Shown: positions 16,042 to 25,743, numbered from the stretch's first letter. The stretch: 64,000 nt of DNA from Neobacillus sp. PS3-40 (GCF_030915485.1 NZ_CP133266.1:4395107-4459106), one strand, 5' to 3'. A program made the numbers and translations. Notes: generated by a model from the sequence alone, not told the origin.

Positions 16042-16662
16042 ATGAAACGAATGCCATACGAACCCACAACAGAATACTACGATGAAAGAATTAAAGCCAC
16101 AGACGAACAAATATGTAATCTAATAAAACAACGGAAGGTTCTTTCAAATAATAATCCAGGTTTTCCAACTAAAAAATTTATTAATGCTTGGTCTGAAAAA
16201 TATAATTTATATGCAGAATTTTTAAATGGAGTTTTTGGACATTTATTAAATGAAGAGATTTACAGACCTGTTGTGGAGCCGAAAGGATTTATTAAAAATA
16301 TACCAATCCTTAAATCATTTGAGAAAGATGAATTGTTTTATTCGGTAACATTCGTACGTCAATTTGAAAATGCAAGTGTACTTCATCTTAACATTGATAG
16401 AGATTCTTCTGATGATATGCCAGAAGATTTTCACCGACGAGAACATACTTTTTTTGAACTTTCCATAGAAGGCGATGGGGCTAATTATGACTGCCGAAAC
16501 GAAGGAGGTGGAGGCTCCAGAGGGCATACATCCTATACATACATTGTATCGCCACCTTTACCCGATGATTTTTCTGGGCTTAAATTAGTCTTTAAAGAAT
16601 ATAAAACACCATTCAAAACAAAACAAACGGTTTTTGAATTTGTCATAAAAATGGACAACTAA
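16042..16662 (+). CDS. Hypothetical protein (206 aa)
   Basis: A 206-aa soluble protein with no signal peptide. The N-terminal 60 residues are helical with a conserved-looking TTEYYDERIKATDEQICNLIKQRK segment (a short coiled-coil-type helix). The rest is beta-rich, with a Gly-rich turn (NEGGGGSRGHTSYTYIVSPPLP), suggesting a C-terminal beta sandwich. ATG 16042 follows GGGAGGTGG; the upstream GTG at 16033 overlaps that site. I do not recognise it and no neighbour gives a clue. Confidence 0.7.
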   Translation: MKRMPYEPTTEYYDERIKATDEQICNLIKQRKVLSNNNPGFPTKKFINAWSEKYNLYAEFLNGVFGHLLNEEIYRPVVEPKGFIKNIPILKSFEKDELFYSVTFVRQFENASVLHLNIDRDSSDDMPEDFHRREHTFFELSIEGDGANYDCRNEGGGGSRGHTSYTYIVSPPLPDDFSGLKLVFKEYKTPFKTKQTVFEFVIKMDN

Positions 16663-16816
16663 TTACTTTACCATCCATTCCATTTCCCTTCTTCAACTAA
16701 AGGTAAGTTTAGTTTCTAAATGAACATTGGTAAACTATCGATATGCTATAATTTTTACAGGGTTAGTCCACTTCGATGGATAATTACAAAAAACAATTGA
16801 CCATAAGGTGATTTCT

Positions 16817-17575
16817 TTGAAAACCAATAAAGAGAAACGATATGAAACAGATTTATATGGGCCAATTAGGGACTATTTTGCGAAAAAAGGATTCGATGTT
16901 TATGGTGAGGTTCACCACTGTGATTTGGTGGCAGTAAAGGAAGAAGAGCTGATTATTGTCGAGTTGAAGCTTGGTTTAACGATTGATCTTCTAATTCAGG
17001 CAACCAAAAGGCAACGAATAACAGATCTCGTTTATGTTGCGGTCCCAATGCCAAAATACCGTCTTTCCTCAAAAAAATGGCAGGATATTTGCCATTTGCT
17101 CAGAAGATTAGAGCTTGGTTTGATCCTAGTTTCATTTCAAAAGAGCTATGATTCGAAAGTAGAGTTAATGATATCTCCAGAATCATTTGATAGAAAGAAA
17201 AGTACCCAGAGGAATAAGACAAAAAGGAAGAAGCTCCTTGCTGAAATAGATGGAAGGCACGGGGACTATAATATTGGTGGTAGCAATAAAACCAAGATTA
17301 TGACGGCTTATAAAGAAAATTGCATACACATTGCTTACCTTCTTAATCGAAATGGACCCATCTCTCCTAAAAGATTAGGAGAGATGGGGACAGGAAAAAA
17401 GACATCATCAATCCTTAGAGAAAACTATTACGACTGGTTTGATAAAATTCAGCGAGGGATTTATAGCATAAGTGAAAAAGGCAAAACTGAGTTGAAAGAT
17501 TTTCCTGAACAGGTTCAGCATTTTTTGGATGAAACAATTAAGGGACAATGTGATGAAAGAGAAATAGAAAAATGA
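16817..17575 (+). CDS. DUF2161-family putative PD-(D/E)XK nuclease-like protein
   Basis: A 252-aa protein of the DUF2161 family. The N-terminal domain shows a PD-(D/E)XK-type core: E12 in YETDLY, DLVAV (D38) and the IIVELKLG strand with the E-x-K pair. A basic linker (RKKSTQRNKTKRKKLL) leads to a C-terminal winged-helix-like part (HIAYLLNRNGPISPKRLGE). TTG 16817 follows AAGGTGAT; the GTG at 16808 lies within that site. Such proteins are common in Bacillaceae and predicted to cut or bind nucleic acid, but none has a clear role that I can cite. It is monocistronic. Confidence 0.8.
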   Translation: MKTNKEKRYETDLYGPIRDYFAKKGFDVYGEVHHCDLVAVKEEELIIVELKLGLTIDLLIQATKRQRITDLVYVAVPMPKYRLSSKKWQDICHLLRRLELGLILVSFQKSYDSKVELMISPESFDRKKSTQRNKTKRKKLLAEIDGRHGDYNIGGSNKTKIMTAYKENCIHIAYLLNRNGPISPKRLGEMGTGKKTSSILRENYYDWFDKIQRGIYSISEKGKTELKDFPEQVQHFLDETIKGQCDEREIEK

Positions 17576-17702
17576 CCCGTCTTTAAAGGGATTAGATTGA
17601 AGACAATGTAAGGACTACAAAGTGTTTAAGTAGCAATCTCAAATAAATAAGAACACAGATTTAAAAGAACAATTACATAATTATATGGATTCTTAAAAAC
17701 TA

Positions 17703-17734
17703 CAATAAAATAAGCCTCTTAACCAAGAGGCTTA
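17703..17734 (-). terminator. Rho-independent terminator of the kinase gene
   Basis: TAAGCCTCTT pairs with AAGAGGCTTA; reading the minus strand, a T-rich run (TTATTTTATTG) follows the stem. Confidence 0.75.
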
Positions 17735-17832
17735 TCCCTCTATACTAACATTAAAGGGGCTTAACATTAGTTATTTTTTTAAAAACAGTCATGTCATTTT
17801 TTGAAAAAATAGAAAACGCTTACAAACCTTCG

Positions 17833-19131
17833 TTAAAGTAACCTATATTTAGCATTTTCTTCAAGTCCTTCATAGGAAGCATCGGGAAATAAAAGAGTAA
17901 TTGTCGTTCCTTTTCCAATTTCACTATCAATTTTAATTTTCCCATACATTGCTTTTACAATACTATAAACTGTCATCATACCAAGTCCTGTACCTTTTTC
18001 CTTGGCAGAGAAGTATGGTTCCCCCAGTCGTCTCAACTGTTCCTTGGTCATCCCAATACCCGTATCGGAAATACGTACACCGATTATTTTTTTCGATGCC
18101 AATAATTCTACTTTTAGAACTCCACCTTTAGGCATTGCTTCGATAGAATTTTTAAATATATTGAGTAGGCATTGGTGTAAAAGATTTCTCTCTCCTTTAA
18201 GAATCCAGCTGGTTAAAAGTTCAGATGGGTTCGAAAAGTGTAAAACTATATTATTCATATTTGCCATAGGAGTAACAATTCCAACAACTGTTTTGATTTC
18301 CTCTTTAAAATCAAAATTTTCACTCTTTTCAATCTGAGGTTTGGCAAAGGACAAATAGTCGTTAATAATTTTTTCAGCATGTGCAAGCTCATCAAGAGCA
18401 ATTCTTGTATATTCTAGTCTCTTATTGGAAGATACTTTTTCTTCTAATAATAATTGTAAAAAACCCTTGGAGACACAAATGGGATTTCTCACTTCATGCC
18501 CAAAAGAAGCAGCCAAATGACTAACAAGTTGTATTTTTTCTGTTTTAAATATTTCTCTTTTAAGAAAGAAATATTTCTTTATCCACTCTGAAATTGATAA
18601 CAATAAAATAGTTCCAAAAGATGGGATTATTATATAACCTGTCCATAATTTTGATACCCAAATACTTTGACCGACAATTTGCACATAAATTAGCAGGGAT
18701 AGTGAGCAGAATAAAGATAAAGATAAGCTTATTAGGAGTTTTTGAGAAAATTGGCCTTTTGAATAATAGGGTCCCAATTTATAGATAAATAGAGTGAGCA
18801 AACTATATACGATAATAGTAGGGAATATCCCGAGACCACCAATAAATAAACGAGATATAATTGTTATTACTAATAAAACAACACTTATCAAAGGCCCTTC
18901 CATTAAACCCACTAAAATAAAAGGTATCTGTCTTAAATCAAATATATAACCAGGTTGGATTTGAACACTTAGGGCAATTGATATCACTATTGCCAATCCA
19001 CCAATTAGACCATGAATCCTTCTTTTAAGCCAAACATCGTATTCGAAATATCCAACCGAAATATTAGCTGCAAAACACATAATTATTAAGATTAATAGAT
19101 TAATAAGTAGGTCCTTTGTGAGTAAAGCCAT
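17833..19131 (-). CDS. KinB-like membrane sensor histidine kinase (orphan)
   Basis: A 432-aa sensor kinase. Residues 1-185 hold six or so membrane helices of the 5TM-5TMR/LytS type. The dimerisation and phosphoacceptor box is SFGHEVRNP with H212. The ATPase domain shows the N box (NIFKNSIEAM), G1 (ISDTGIGM) and G2 (GTGLGM). The HEVRNP box and the architecture match Bacillus sporulation kinase KinB, which feeds phosphate to Spo0F. No response regulator gene is next to it, also as for KinB. A role in sporulation or a similar phosphorelay is inference. A terminator lies at 17703. Confidence 0.85.
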   Translation of the reverse strand: MALLTKDLLINLLILIIMCFAANISVGYFEYDVWLKRRIHGLIGGLAIVISIALSVQIQPGYIFDLRQIPFILVGLMEGPLISVVLLVITIISRLFIGGLGIFPTIIVYSLLTLFIYKLGPYYSKGQFSQKLLISLSLSLFCSLSLLIYVQIVGQSIWVSKLWTGYIIIPSFGTILLLSISEWIKKYFFLKREIFKTEKIQLVSHLAASFGHEVRNPICVSKGFLQLLLEEKVSSNKRLEYTRIALDELAHAEKIINDYLSFAKPQIEKSENFDFKEEIKTVVGIVTPMANMNNIVLHFSNPSELLTSWILKGERNLLHQCLLNIFKNSIEAMPKGGVLKVELLASKKIIGVRISDTGIGMTKEQLRRLGEPYFSAKEKGTGLGMMTVYSIVKAMYGKIKIDSEIGKGTTITLLFPDASYEGLEENAKYRLL

Positions 19132-19507
19132 ATTTTCACCTTCATTTCTAATTACGTTTTACAAACTTAAAATTCAAAAATTTACCACCGTGTAATATGT
19201 TACCACTGAAAAATTTTTAATAAAGTGGGATTCGTCACAGTTTGTGCACATTATTCCATAAAGTAATCTTTATAATTTTATAAAAAATTTCGGTAACGGT
19301 GAAGGCAGTAAGGAAAGATTCCCATAATAGAATAGAAATTAATTCCACATACGCCTCAGGTCCTAGTTAAAGTTAAAACTTTTGATTGTTTTTATATTTT
19401 AGGATTTTGGTAAATTTTAAATAGGGGTCATTCGGAATACTAAAAACTTGAAACTACAAAAATGTCCCTTCCTGCAGATCAAGCATTTTTAGGAGGGCAA
19501 TTAAAAA
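19132..19507. other. Divergent intergenic region
   Basis: This 376-base gap lies between divergent genes and should hold both promoters. I see no gene, only A/T-rich DNA with a GGAGGG ribosome binding site at 19492 for the gene at 19508. Confidence 0.5.
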
Positions 19508-20041
19508 ATGAAAGTTTACGTGCTTCTTACTGATACGGGTACAATTTTAACAAAAATTATTAAACTATTTACGAAGGAACAACATAATCATGCATCCATT
19601 TCATTTGATGATAACTTAAACAGTGTATATAGTTTTGGACGAAAAAGGTCTAGAAATCCTTTTGTTGGGGGATTTGTAAGAGAAAATGTTCACGAAGGGC
19701 TGTTTAGAGATGCAAATTGTGCGATTTACAGTTATTCAATTTCGGAAATTCAATTTGAAAAAATGACTAAAAAAATTAGAGAAATTGAAGAAAATAAACA
19801 AAACTACAAATATAATTTTTTAGGTCTATTTGCTGTGGCGATAAATAAAGAGGTAGAAAGAAAGAATGCTTTTTTCTGCTCCCATTTCGTTGCTTTCATT
19901 CTTGAAGAATCAGGTGTACCTGTCAAAAAGCAAAAACCACTCTCACTAGTAACCCCACATGATATCAAAGAAACATTTTCCTTGAATTTAGTATACGAAG
20001 GTAAATTAGCATTCTATGAAGGTGTAAAATCAACAGGCTAA
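19508..20041 (+). CDS. NlpC/P60-superfamily (permuted, YiiX-like) cysteine hydrolase
   Basis: A 177-aa cytoplasmic protein resembling the YiiX/permuted papain-like NlpC/P60 group. The His-bearing segment comes first (EQHNHASISFDDNLNSVYSFG) and the Cys segment later (FFCSHFVAFILEESGV), the permuted order typical of this group. Related enzymes hydrolyse amide, thioester or lipid acyl bonds. There is no signal peptide, so an intracellular substrate is expected. ATG follows AGGAGGGCAA. It stands alone. Confidence 0.7.
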   Translation: MKVYVLLTDTGTILTKIIKLFTKEQHNHASISFDDNLNSVYSFGRKRSRNPFVGGFVRENVHEGLFRDANCAIYSYSISEIQFEKMTKKIREIEENKQNYKYNFLGLFAVAINKEVERKNAFFCSHFVAFILEESGVPVKKQKPLSLVTPHDIKETFSLNLVYEGKLAFYEGVKSTG

Positions 20042-20137
20042 CATTGATTTTTTTAGTGAAAATTACTATGCTAACTTCACTGAATCCAATTGTTACACAA
20101 CTGATAAAGCGTGGAAATAATTGGATATTTATGCTAA

Positions 20138-20278
20138 AATCAAAATAATATTAAAAATGTATACTTTGAAGCCTCTAAACACAGCTCAGGTTTAGGTGCT
20201 ATTGGAGAAGAAGGCACTGTTCAATACAAAGATGCTAATTGGAAAATTAAAGAGTCAAAAACGACTTGGGTAAGCTAA
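20138..20278 (+). pseudogene. C-terminal gene remnant
   Basis: A start-less frame of 46 codons (ending DANWKIKESKTTWVS) precedes the next small gene. It reads like the end of a secreted or lipoprotein-type domain but is too short to identify. Confidence 0.3.
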
Positions 20279-20299
20279 TTTTAAAAGGAGGGGTTTGAT

Positions 20300-20536
20300 A
20301 TGAAAAGGTGGATTTCTTTACTCGGTGGTTTGATAATCGGCATCATACTCTCTTACTTTACACTTGATTACAAGGGCTGGACTCTAGAGTATATAGATGA
20401 AAACGGGAAAACTATTAAAGCAATAAATGAATTGGATTTTGATCTTATAACAAATAGCGTTTTAATAGTAATAGGTATTTCTATATTAATCTATGGAATA
20501 TGGACACTTATTGAAAAGAAAACCAAGGATTTATAA
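20300..20536 (+). CDS. Small two-helix membrane protein (78 aa)
   Basis: A 78-aa protein with two membrane helices: residues about 5-23 (ISLLGGLIIGIILSYF) and 52-69 (SVLIVIGISILIYGIWTL), with an acidic segment between (DENGKTIKAINELDFDL) that is probably outside. ATG follows AAGGAGGGG. I do not recognise the family. Confidence 0.65.
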   Translation: MKRWISLLGGLIIGIILSYFTLDYKGWTLEYIDENGKTIKAINELDFDLITNSVLIVIGISILIYGIWTLIEKKTKDL

Positions 20537-20698
20537 TATATTGTTTTTTGGAGATGAACGTTTCTACAATATTAGTAGGGACGATTTTTTATGGAGCAGA
20601 ATGAAGAATATTTTTACCCTATATACCCCACATAAACCAATAGGATGGTAAAATTAGGATATGGACTTCAATAATATTGTAAAATAGGGGGAGTCGAG

Positions 20699-21136
20699 TT
20701 GAGAAAAATACTTGCTGTTTTATTTACACTATTGATGTTAACTGCTTGTTCAGATGAAAAAACGTACTATGGTTATATATTCAAAGGGGAAAGTGAACAT
20801 TGGAATGGGGAATATTCTTTTAGAGGAACAGAGTTGTGGGGAGAAAAGGACGGAAGAACCACCTACTCTAATGAAAATAGTTACGAATTGGTATTAAAAT
20901 ACAAAGGAACGTTAAAAGATTTCTCATCGGTAAAAAACCTTGAATATTCTTATCAAACATCTACTGGAGGTGGAAGTGGCAATATGGAGTTTGTTAAACC
21001 GCCTAAAGAAGCAATAATTAAGTCTGAGGGAAGCTCACAGGGCGGGGCAAGAGTAAGTGAAGATGAAGTAATAAAAGTAAGAGTTAAATGGAATAAGCAT
21101 GAAGAGACATTCACATTGCGTAACAATGGTAAATAA
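20699..21136 (+). CDS. Lipoprotein of unknown function (145 aa)
   Basis: A 145-aa predicted lipoprotein. The signal peptide (RKILAVLFTLLML) ends in the lipobox LTAC with C17 as lipidation site. The mature part is beta-rich with a Gly/Ser loop (STGGGSGNMEF) and ends in a strand pattern (EVIKVRVKWNKHEETFTLRN) that resembles the last strands of small immunoglobulin-like domains. TTG 20699 follows GGGGGAG. It would sit on the outer face of the membrane. Function unknown. Confidence 0.75.
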   Translation: MRKILAVLFTLLMLTACSDEKTYYGYIFKGESEHWNGEYSFRGTELWGEKDGRTTYSNENSYELVLKYKGTLKDFSSVKNLEYSYQTSTGGGSGNMEFVKPPKEAIIKSEGSSQGGARVSEDEVIKVRVKWNKHEETFTLRNNGK

Positions 21137-21235
21137 TTTTTAATGAATATTCGAGTTAAGGAGCATTCACACAATTTTGTTTAAGTTAAAAACAATGAAC
21201 ATTTTACTTTTGTATTAAACTATTAGGAGGTATAT

Positions 21236-21646
21236 ATGGCTTACGATAAAAGTTGCCCGTTTTGTAATCCTGAAAAAGACATTGAGCAGAATATTGTTTT
21301 TGAAAACAAGTCTTGTTATTTTTTACAGCACAATAACCAACAAGCTGTTTTAGAAGGATGTGGTGTAATTGTTCCTAAGAAACATCATTCGGATGCTTTT
21401 GCATTAACAAAAAAAGAGTGGAATGATACATATGAACTTTTACAAAAAGCTAAAAAATACCTCGATGAAAAATATGCTCCAGATGGTTATACACTTGGAT
21501 GGAATATAGGTGAGGTTTCAAATCAAACTATTCTTCATAGTCATCTTCACGTTATTCCAAGGTATAATGATGAGCCCTTAGCTGGCAAAGGTGTTCGATA
21601 TTGGTTAAAACAACCTGAAAATAAAAGAAAACTATTACAGGAATGA
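21236..21646 (+). CDS. HIT-family nucleotide hydrolase
   Basis: A 136-aa histidine-triad protein that would hydrolyse or transfer nucleotidyl groups through a His-AMP intermediate. The triad is HSHLHVIPRY, i.e. H-x-H-x-H, with the helix TLGWNIGEVSNQTILHSH before it. An N-terminal CPFC pair suggests a structural zinc site. ATG follows AGGAGGTATAT. It is flanked by a bidirectional terminator. Confidence 0.9.
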   Translation: MAYDKSCPFCNPEKDIEQNIVFENKSCYFLQHNNQQAVLEGCGVIVPKKHHSDAFALTKKEWNDTYELLQKAKKYLDEKYAPDGYTLGWNIGEVSNQTILHSHLHVIPRYNDEPLAGKGVRYWLKQPENKRKLLQE

Positions 21647-21740
21647 TAGTTAGAAGGAATACATGTAAATCTTGGAAAAAAATCGTCATACTAATATAAG
21701 AATGCAATAGATTCAATAGTAATAACCATCTTTGAATAAT

Positions 21741-21768
21741 CAAAAAGCTAGAAGAGCTAGCTTTTTGA
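21741..21768. terminator. Bidirectional terminator
   Basis: CAAAAAGCTAG pairs with CTAGCTTTTTG, giving T runs on both strands between converging genes. Confidence 0.85.
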
Positions 21769-21891
21769 TAACTATCTATAATTATCCGGCATAGGATTTA
21801 GTAATAAATATGTACTTCTTGAAAAGAGCAAAAAAATCCTCCATTAATCACGTCTGGTACCCAATACTATCCTCTTAATTGGCACCATAAA

Positions 21892-22719
21892 TTAGAATGA
21901 AATAATCATTCCACCTCTGCCCGCATAAGTTCCCATTGTTGCACCCATATAATTAATGATTATTTCTTTTGGGTGAAATTGTTGGATTAGTTCTAATTTG
22001 ATTGCCTCGGCCTCTTCTTCGTTGCCAGTATGGGTAATTCCAAAAGTAATATCAGAAAAATCCGTACCTCTTTCACTTATAATTTCGAGTGCTCTCTTTT
22101 GGAATCTCTTCTTTCCTCTAACTTTTTCAAGTATTTCTACTTTCCCACCACTAACTCTCTCTAAAATCACTTTGATATTGAGTATTTTAGCTAAGGACCC
22201 TTGGAATTTACTTAACCGTCCACCTTTAACGATATTTTCTAATGTATCTAAAAGGACGAGTATGGTCATTTTTTCTCGGTACTCTAAAAGATTAGCAATA
22301 ATTTGTTCTATTGTATAACTATTCTGAGCTAGTTCTGCAGCACGGATAATTTGTAAACCATGACCTAACGATCCAGCCAATGTATCAAATACTGTTACAT
22401 TGGAATGGGAGAGCTCCTTCCCGATAGATGCTGATTGATAGGTTCCGCTAAGACCTGATGAGATGGTAAGACAAAGCAATTCGTCGTCTGGGCTGAATGT
22501 AGAGAAGGCTTCTGCAAATAAGGCAGGCGCTGGCTGGGAAGTCTTTGGAAGCTCATCAGATGAAAACATCTTCGCAAAGTATTCCTTTTGTGTAAGGTCA
22601 ATTCCTTCCAAATAATCATGATTATTAATATTGATGGTCAACGGAACGACAGTAATCTCAAATTTTTCGATTATTTCCTTTGGTAAATCTGATGAACTGT
22701 CTGTTATGATTTTGATCAT
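21892..22719 (-). CDS. DegV-family fatty-acid-binding protein
   Basis: A 275-aa DegV-family protein. Members bind a fatty acid between two domains, and FakB proteins present it to the kinase FakA for phosphorylation. Typical segments are IITDSSSDLPKEII at the start, the Thr/Ser-rich KTSQPAP loop, SSGLSGTYQSA, and the C-terminal GATMGTYAGRGG. The start ATG at 22719 follows GAGGTGATG. Several paralogues usually occur per genome, so the exact ligand is unknown. It is monocistronic. Confidence 0.9.
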   Translation of the reverse strand: MIKIITDSSSDLPKEIIEKFEITVVPLTININNHDYLEGIDLTQKEYFAKMFSSDELPKTSQPAPALFAEAFSTFSPDDELLCLTISSGLSGTYQSASIGKELSHSNVTVFDTLAGSLGHGLQIIRAAELAQNSYTIEQIIANLLEYREKMTILVLLDTLENIVKGGRLSKFQGSLAKILNIKVILERVSGGKVEILEKVRGKKRFQKRALEIISERGTDFSDITFGITHTGNEEEAEAIKLELIQQFHPKEIIINYMGATMGTYAGRGGMIISF

Positions 22720-22923
22720 ATTCCTCATCACCTCACTAGTACAATTGGATGTTTTTACTTCAATTATAGCATTTTCCGTTTTTTTACACTAACTTTCCTT
22801 CTTATAAAAGTAACATAAGCTGTCATTAAAAGGTCAGTTTTAAAACATAACAAATGAACGATGCGTTGAAAAAGGATTTTCTAAAAAAGTATAGAATTCT
22901 AATAACAAAATAGGTTTGGAAGG

Positions 22924-23022
22924 ATGGTTGATTTGGAACCCCAAATACATGAAGTACAACTTCGAGATGTCATAGAAGATGACATTCAAGTTTTTTTCAT
23001 ACATCAATTAGATGCTTCATAA
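22924..23022 (+). pseudogene. Truncated GNAT acetyltransferase gene
   Basis: The first 32 codons (VQLRDVIEDDIQVFFIHQLDAS) read like the N-terminus of a GNAT acetyltransferase of the LRDVxxDDLPxFFEHQ type, followed by TAA. Downstream 100 bases contain a further short frame. The rest of the enzyme is missing. Otherwise 22720-23170 is empty. Confidence 0.5.
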
Positions 23023-23170
23023 TAGATGAAGAAAAAGGATTTTCAAACGTACGGGGGGAAGAGGTTGAAGAATTTATTTTGAAGATTGATCATGATAATA
23101 GTATTAACGCAGATTCAATATGAAATCCACTTGTTGAACAATGAAACATTACATAAATGGAGGCAATAAA

Positions 23171-24196
23171 ATGTACAGCTTTAAGAATGATTACAGCGAA
23201 GGCGCGCATCCAAGGATTTTAAATGCTCTAATTGAATCCAACTTAGTCCAAGAGGATGGTTATGGTGAGGACAGTTATTCCCTAAAAGCAATTGAGCTAC
23301 TAAAGCAAAAAATCGGACGAACTGATGTTGATATTCACTTATTGACAGGTGGGACGCAAACCAATCTTACTGCACTTTCAGCTTTCTTAAGACCTCATGA
23401 GGCTGCAATTGCAGCAAGTACGGGTCATATATTGACGCATGAGACAGGTGCAATCGAAGCCACAGGGCATAAAATCATCTCGATAGAAGTTGACGATGGG
23501 AAACTAAATCCATCACACATAAAATCTGTGCTTGATGCTCATACGGATGAACACATGGTAAAGCCAAAGCTTGTTTACCTATCAAATACGACAGAAATAG
23601 GTACCATTTATAAGCAGAACGAACTAGAGCAGCTTAGAGATTTTTGCCAAGTAAACAATCTTATTTTGTTCATGGATGGTGCAAGACTAGGGTCAGCTCT
23701 ATCTTCAACAGGAAATGACCTTACGTTGAGCGATCTTCCTATACTTGTTGATGCATTCTATATTGGTGGAACTAAGAACGGGGCACTTATTGGTGAAGCA
23801 TTAGTAATTTGCCGTGATTCTCTTAAAGAGGATTTTCGTTTCCATATGAAACAAAAAGGGGCACTACTTGCCAAAGGAAGACTTTTGGGGGTACAATTCC
23901 ATGAACTTTTCCGGGATAATTTGTACTTTGATCTGGCAATCCATGCAAATCGGATGGCTGATCTACTAAGAGACGAAATTACTAAAGCAGGCTTTGCATT
24001 TCTCACACAATCTCTATCAAATCAAATTTTTCCAATACTGCCTAATTCGTTAATCACCGAGCTTCAACGGAATTATTCATTTTATATTTGGGAAAAAATC
24101 GATTCAGATCACGCGGCCATCCGCCTTGTTACCTCCTGGGCAACAAAAGAGGATGAGGTGCTTGCTTTTATTGCAGAAATGAACAGGAATTTATAA
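23171..24196 (+). CDS. ltaE: Low-specificity L-threonine aldolase
   Basis: A 341-aa PLP enzyme of the beta-eliminating lyase family (fold type I) that would split L-threonine or L-allo-threonine into glycine and acetaldehyde. Visible features: FKNDYSEGAHPRIL at the start, a GGTQTNLTAL cofactor loop, FMDGARLGSAL with the Asp binding the pyridine nitrogen, and the PLP lysine in YIGGTKNGALIGE. ATG 23171 follows GGAGG by seven bases; the upstream start at 23141 has no site. Thirty bases downstream lies a hydroxy-acid dehydrogenase gene, so the two may be co-transcribed. Confidence 0.85.
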   Translation: MYSFKNDYSEGAHPRILNALIESNLVQEDGYGEDSYSLKAIELLKQKIGRTDVDIHLLTGGTQTNLTALSAFLRPHEAAIAASTGHILTHETGAIEATGHKIISIEVDDGKLNPSHIKSVLDAHTDEHMVKPKLVYLSNTTEIGTIYKQNELEQLRDFCQVNNLILFMDGARLGSALSSTGNDLTLSDLPILVDAFYIGGTKNGALIGEALVICRDSLKEDFRFHMKQKGALLAKGRLLGVQFHELFRDNLYFDLAIHANRMADLLRDEITKAGFAFLTQSLSNQIFPILPNSLITELQRNYSFYIWEKIDSDHAAIRLVTSWATKEDEVLAFIAEMNRNL

Positions 24197-24226
24197 GGTT
24201 TCTAACTAAAAAGGAGGATAATTATA

Positions 24227-25126
24227 ATGAAAATTGGTTTTATCGGGTTGGGTACGATGGGTCTTCCAATGGCAACTAATTTGCTTAAAAATGGGTATGA
24301 ATTAATAATTTATAATCGTACAAAAGAAAAAATGAATGTTCTTGAAGAAGCAGGGGCAATTATTGCAAATTCTCCTAAAGATGTTGCAGCTCAGAGTGAT
24401 ATTGTATTCACTATGCTTACAGCAGATGCTGCTGTTAAGGAAGTCATTCTCGGTAATAATGGCATTATTTACGGTGCTGATCCAGGTTTAATTGTTGTCG
24501 ATTCCAGTACGATCTCCCCAGCTACGAGTAAAAAAATGGCTGAAGAACTTTCACTACATGATGTAGAAATGCTTGATGCACCAGTAACAGGTAGTGAGCC
24601 ACAAGCGATAGAAGGAATTTTAACGTTTATGGTTGGTGGTAAAAAAGAAATTTATGATAAGTGTGAGCCATTATTTAAAGTAATGGGGAAAAATGCTTAT
24701 TATATGGGCGAAAATGGAAAGGGCTGCTATACGAAGCTAGCTAATAATACGATGGCCGCAATTAATCTTCTCTCATTCTCAGAAGCAATCACAATGGCAA
24801 CAAAAGCAGGTATCGACCCCGAAATTTTTGTGAAGGTTGTGAGTGGTGGAGGCGCAAGAAGTGGAATGGCGGACAATAAGGCGGAAAAGGTTTTTAACCG
24901 CGATTTTAAACCTCACTTTATGACGAAGCTAATCCATAAAGATCTCGGTCTTGCATCTGATGTTGCAAAAGAATTAGAAATTTCGACTCCAGTACTTGCG
25001 CTAGTGAAGGAAATCTTTCAGATGGCAAAAGCAAAAGGATATGGTGCAGAAGATATGAGTGCTGTCATTAAGTGCTATGAAGAGTGGGCAGGAATTACAG
25101 TTAAAAAGGAAAATAAGGAAATGTAA
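24227..25126 (+). CDS. 3-hydroxyisobutyrate dehydrogenase family protein
   Basis: A 299-aa NAD(P)-dependent beta-hydroxyacid dehydrogenase. The Rossmann start is IGFIGLGTMGLPMATNLLKNG, then the substrate motif DAPVTGSEPQA (normally DAPVSGG), the catalytic lysine region GCYTKLANN, and the C-terminal helix KDLGLASDVAKE. The family includes 3-hydroxyisobutyrate, tartronate-semialdehyde and 4-hydroxybutyrate-type reductases. The substrate cannot be assigned. It follows AAGGAGG, probably in an operon with the threonine aldolase, and ends at a strong terminator. Confidence 0.88.
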   Translation: MKIGFIGLGTMGLPMATNLLKNGYELIIYNRTKEKMNVLEEAGAIIANSPKDVAAQSDIVFTMLTADAAVKEVILGNNGIIYGADPGLIVVDSSTISPATSKKMAEELSLHDVEMLDAPVTGSEPQAIEGILTFMVGGKKEIYDKCEPLFKVMGKNAYYMGENGKGCYTKLANNTMAAINLLSFSEAITMATKAGIDPEIFVKVVSGGGARSGMADNKAEKVFNRDFKPHFMTKLIHKDLGLASDVAKELEISTPVLALVKEIFQMAKAKGYGAEDMSAVIKCYEEWAGITVKKENKEM

Positions 25127-25152
25127 TACCCTGTATAAAACTTGTTCTGTTT

Positions 25153-25183
25153 CCCAAGTGTTTATTGTCACTTGGGGTTTTTT
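25153..25183 (+). terminator. Rho-independent terminator
   Basis: CCCAAGTG pairs with CACTTGGG, followed by TTTTTTG, directly after the dehydrogenase gene. Confidence 0.85.
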
Positions 25184-25400
25184 GTATTTTCACCATATCA
25201 TTCTTCTTTTAGAATTTCTTTATTGGGATCAATGATAGAAACCGGATTTGTAGGCCGAATTTTACGTCTTTATGTTAAAAAAAGAAAAAAGGAAATGATC
25301 TATGATATTTGTTATCTTAACAATCTTATTCAAATAAATGGTAAATGTTTTTATTCAATTGTCATATATAGTATGTATCTAAGAAAGGGTGAAACAAAAT

Positions 25401-25586
25401 ATGATATCTAAAAAAAGGGTATATCTGAATTTGGTAATATCAGTGATATTTACGTTTATTTTTTGTACTATACAAATCTTTTTTAGAAATAAAACTATTG
25501 ATGCATCAATAGTTGGTTCAGCTGTCGGTGGATTTTTCGTTTTTTTATTGTCAATTATTTTTGAGAAGCCAAGCAGTAAAAATTAA
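25401..25586 (+). CDS. Small two-helix membrane protein (61 aa)
   Basis: A 61-aa protein with two hydrophobic helices (residues about 6-25, YLNLVISVIFTFIFCTIQIF, and 36-53, VGSAVGGFFVFLLSIIF), basic ends, and no known motif. ATG 25401 sits nine bases after GAAAGGGTG. Function unknown. Confidence 0.55.
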   Translation: MISKKRVYLNLVISVIFTFIFCTIQIFFRNKTIDASIVGSAVGGFFVFLLSIIFEKPSSKN

Positions 25587-25702
25587 AAGGTTCCTCAATT
25601 ACTAAAGTGTTTGTAGAAAGAGATATTCTGTTTTTTTTAAAAACTTATTAGAAACTATGGTAGATAAAGATAGCCATAATCTATGGGAAAAAAGCCTAAA
25701 TT

Positions 25703-25743
25703 AGGCTCATTCGTATGAAATCAACCTTTCACACGAATGAGCC
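25703..25743. repeat. 11-bp inverted repeat
   Basis: GGCTCATTCGT and ACGAATGAGCC flank a 19-base loop between convergent genes. It may act as a terminator but lacks long T runs. Confidence 0.45.
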
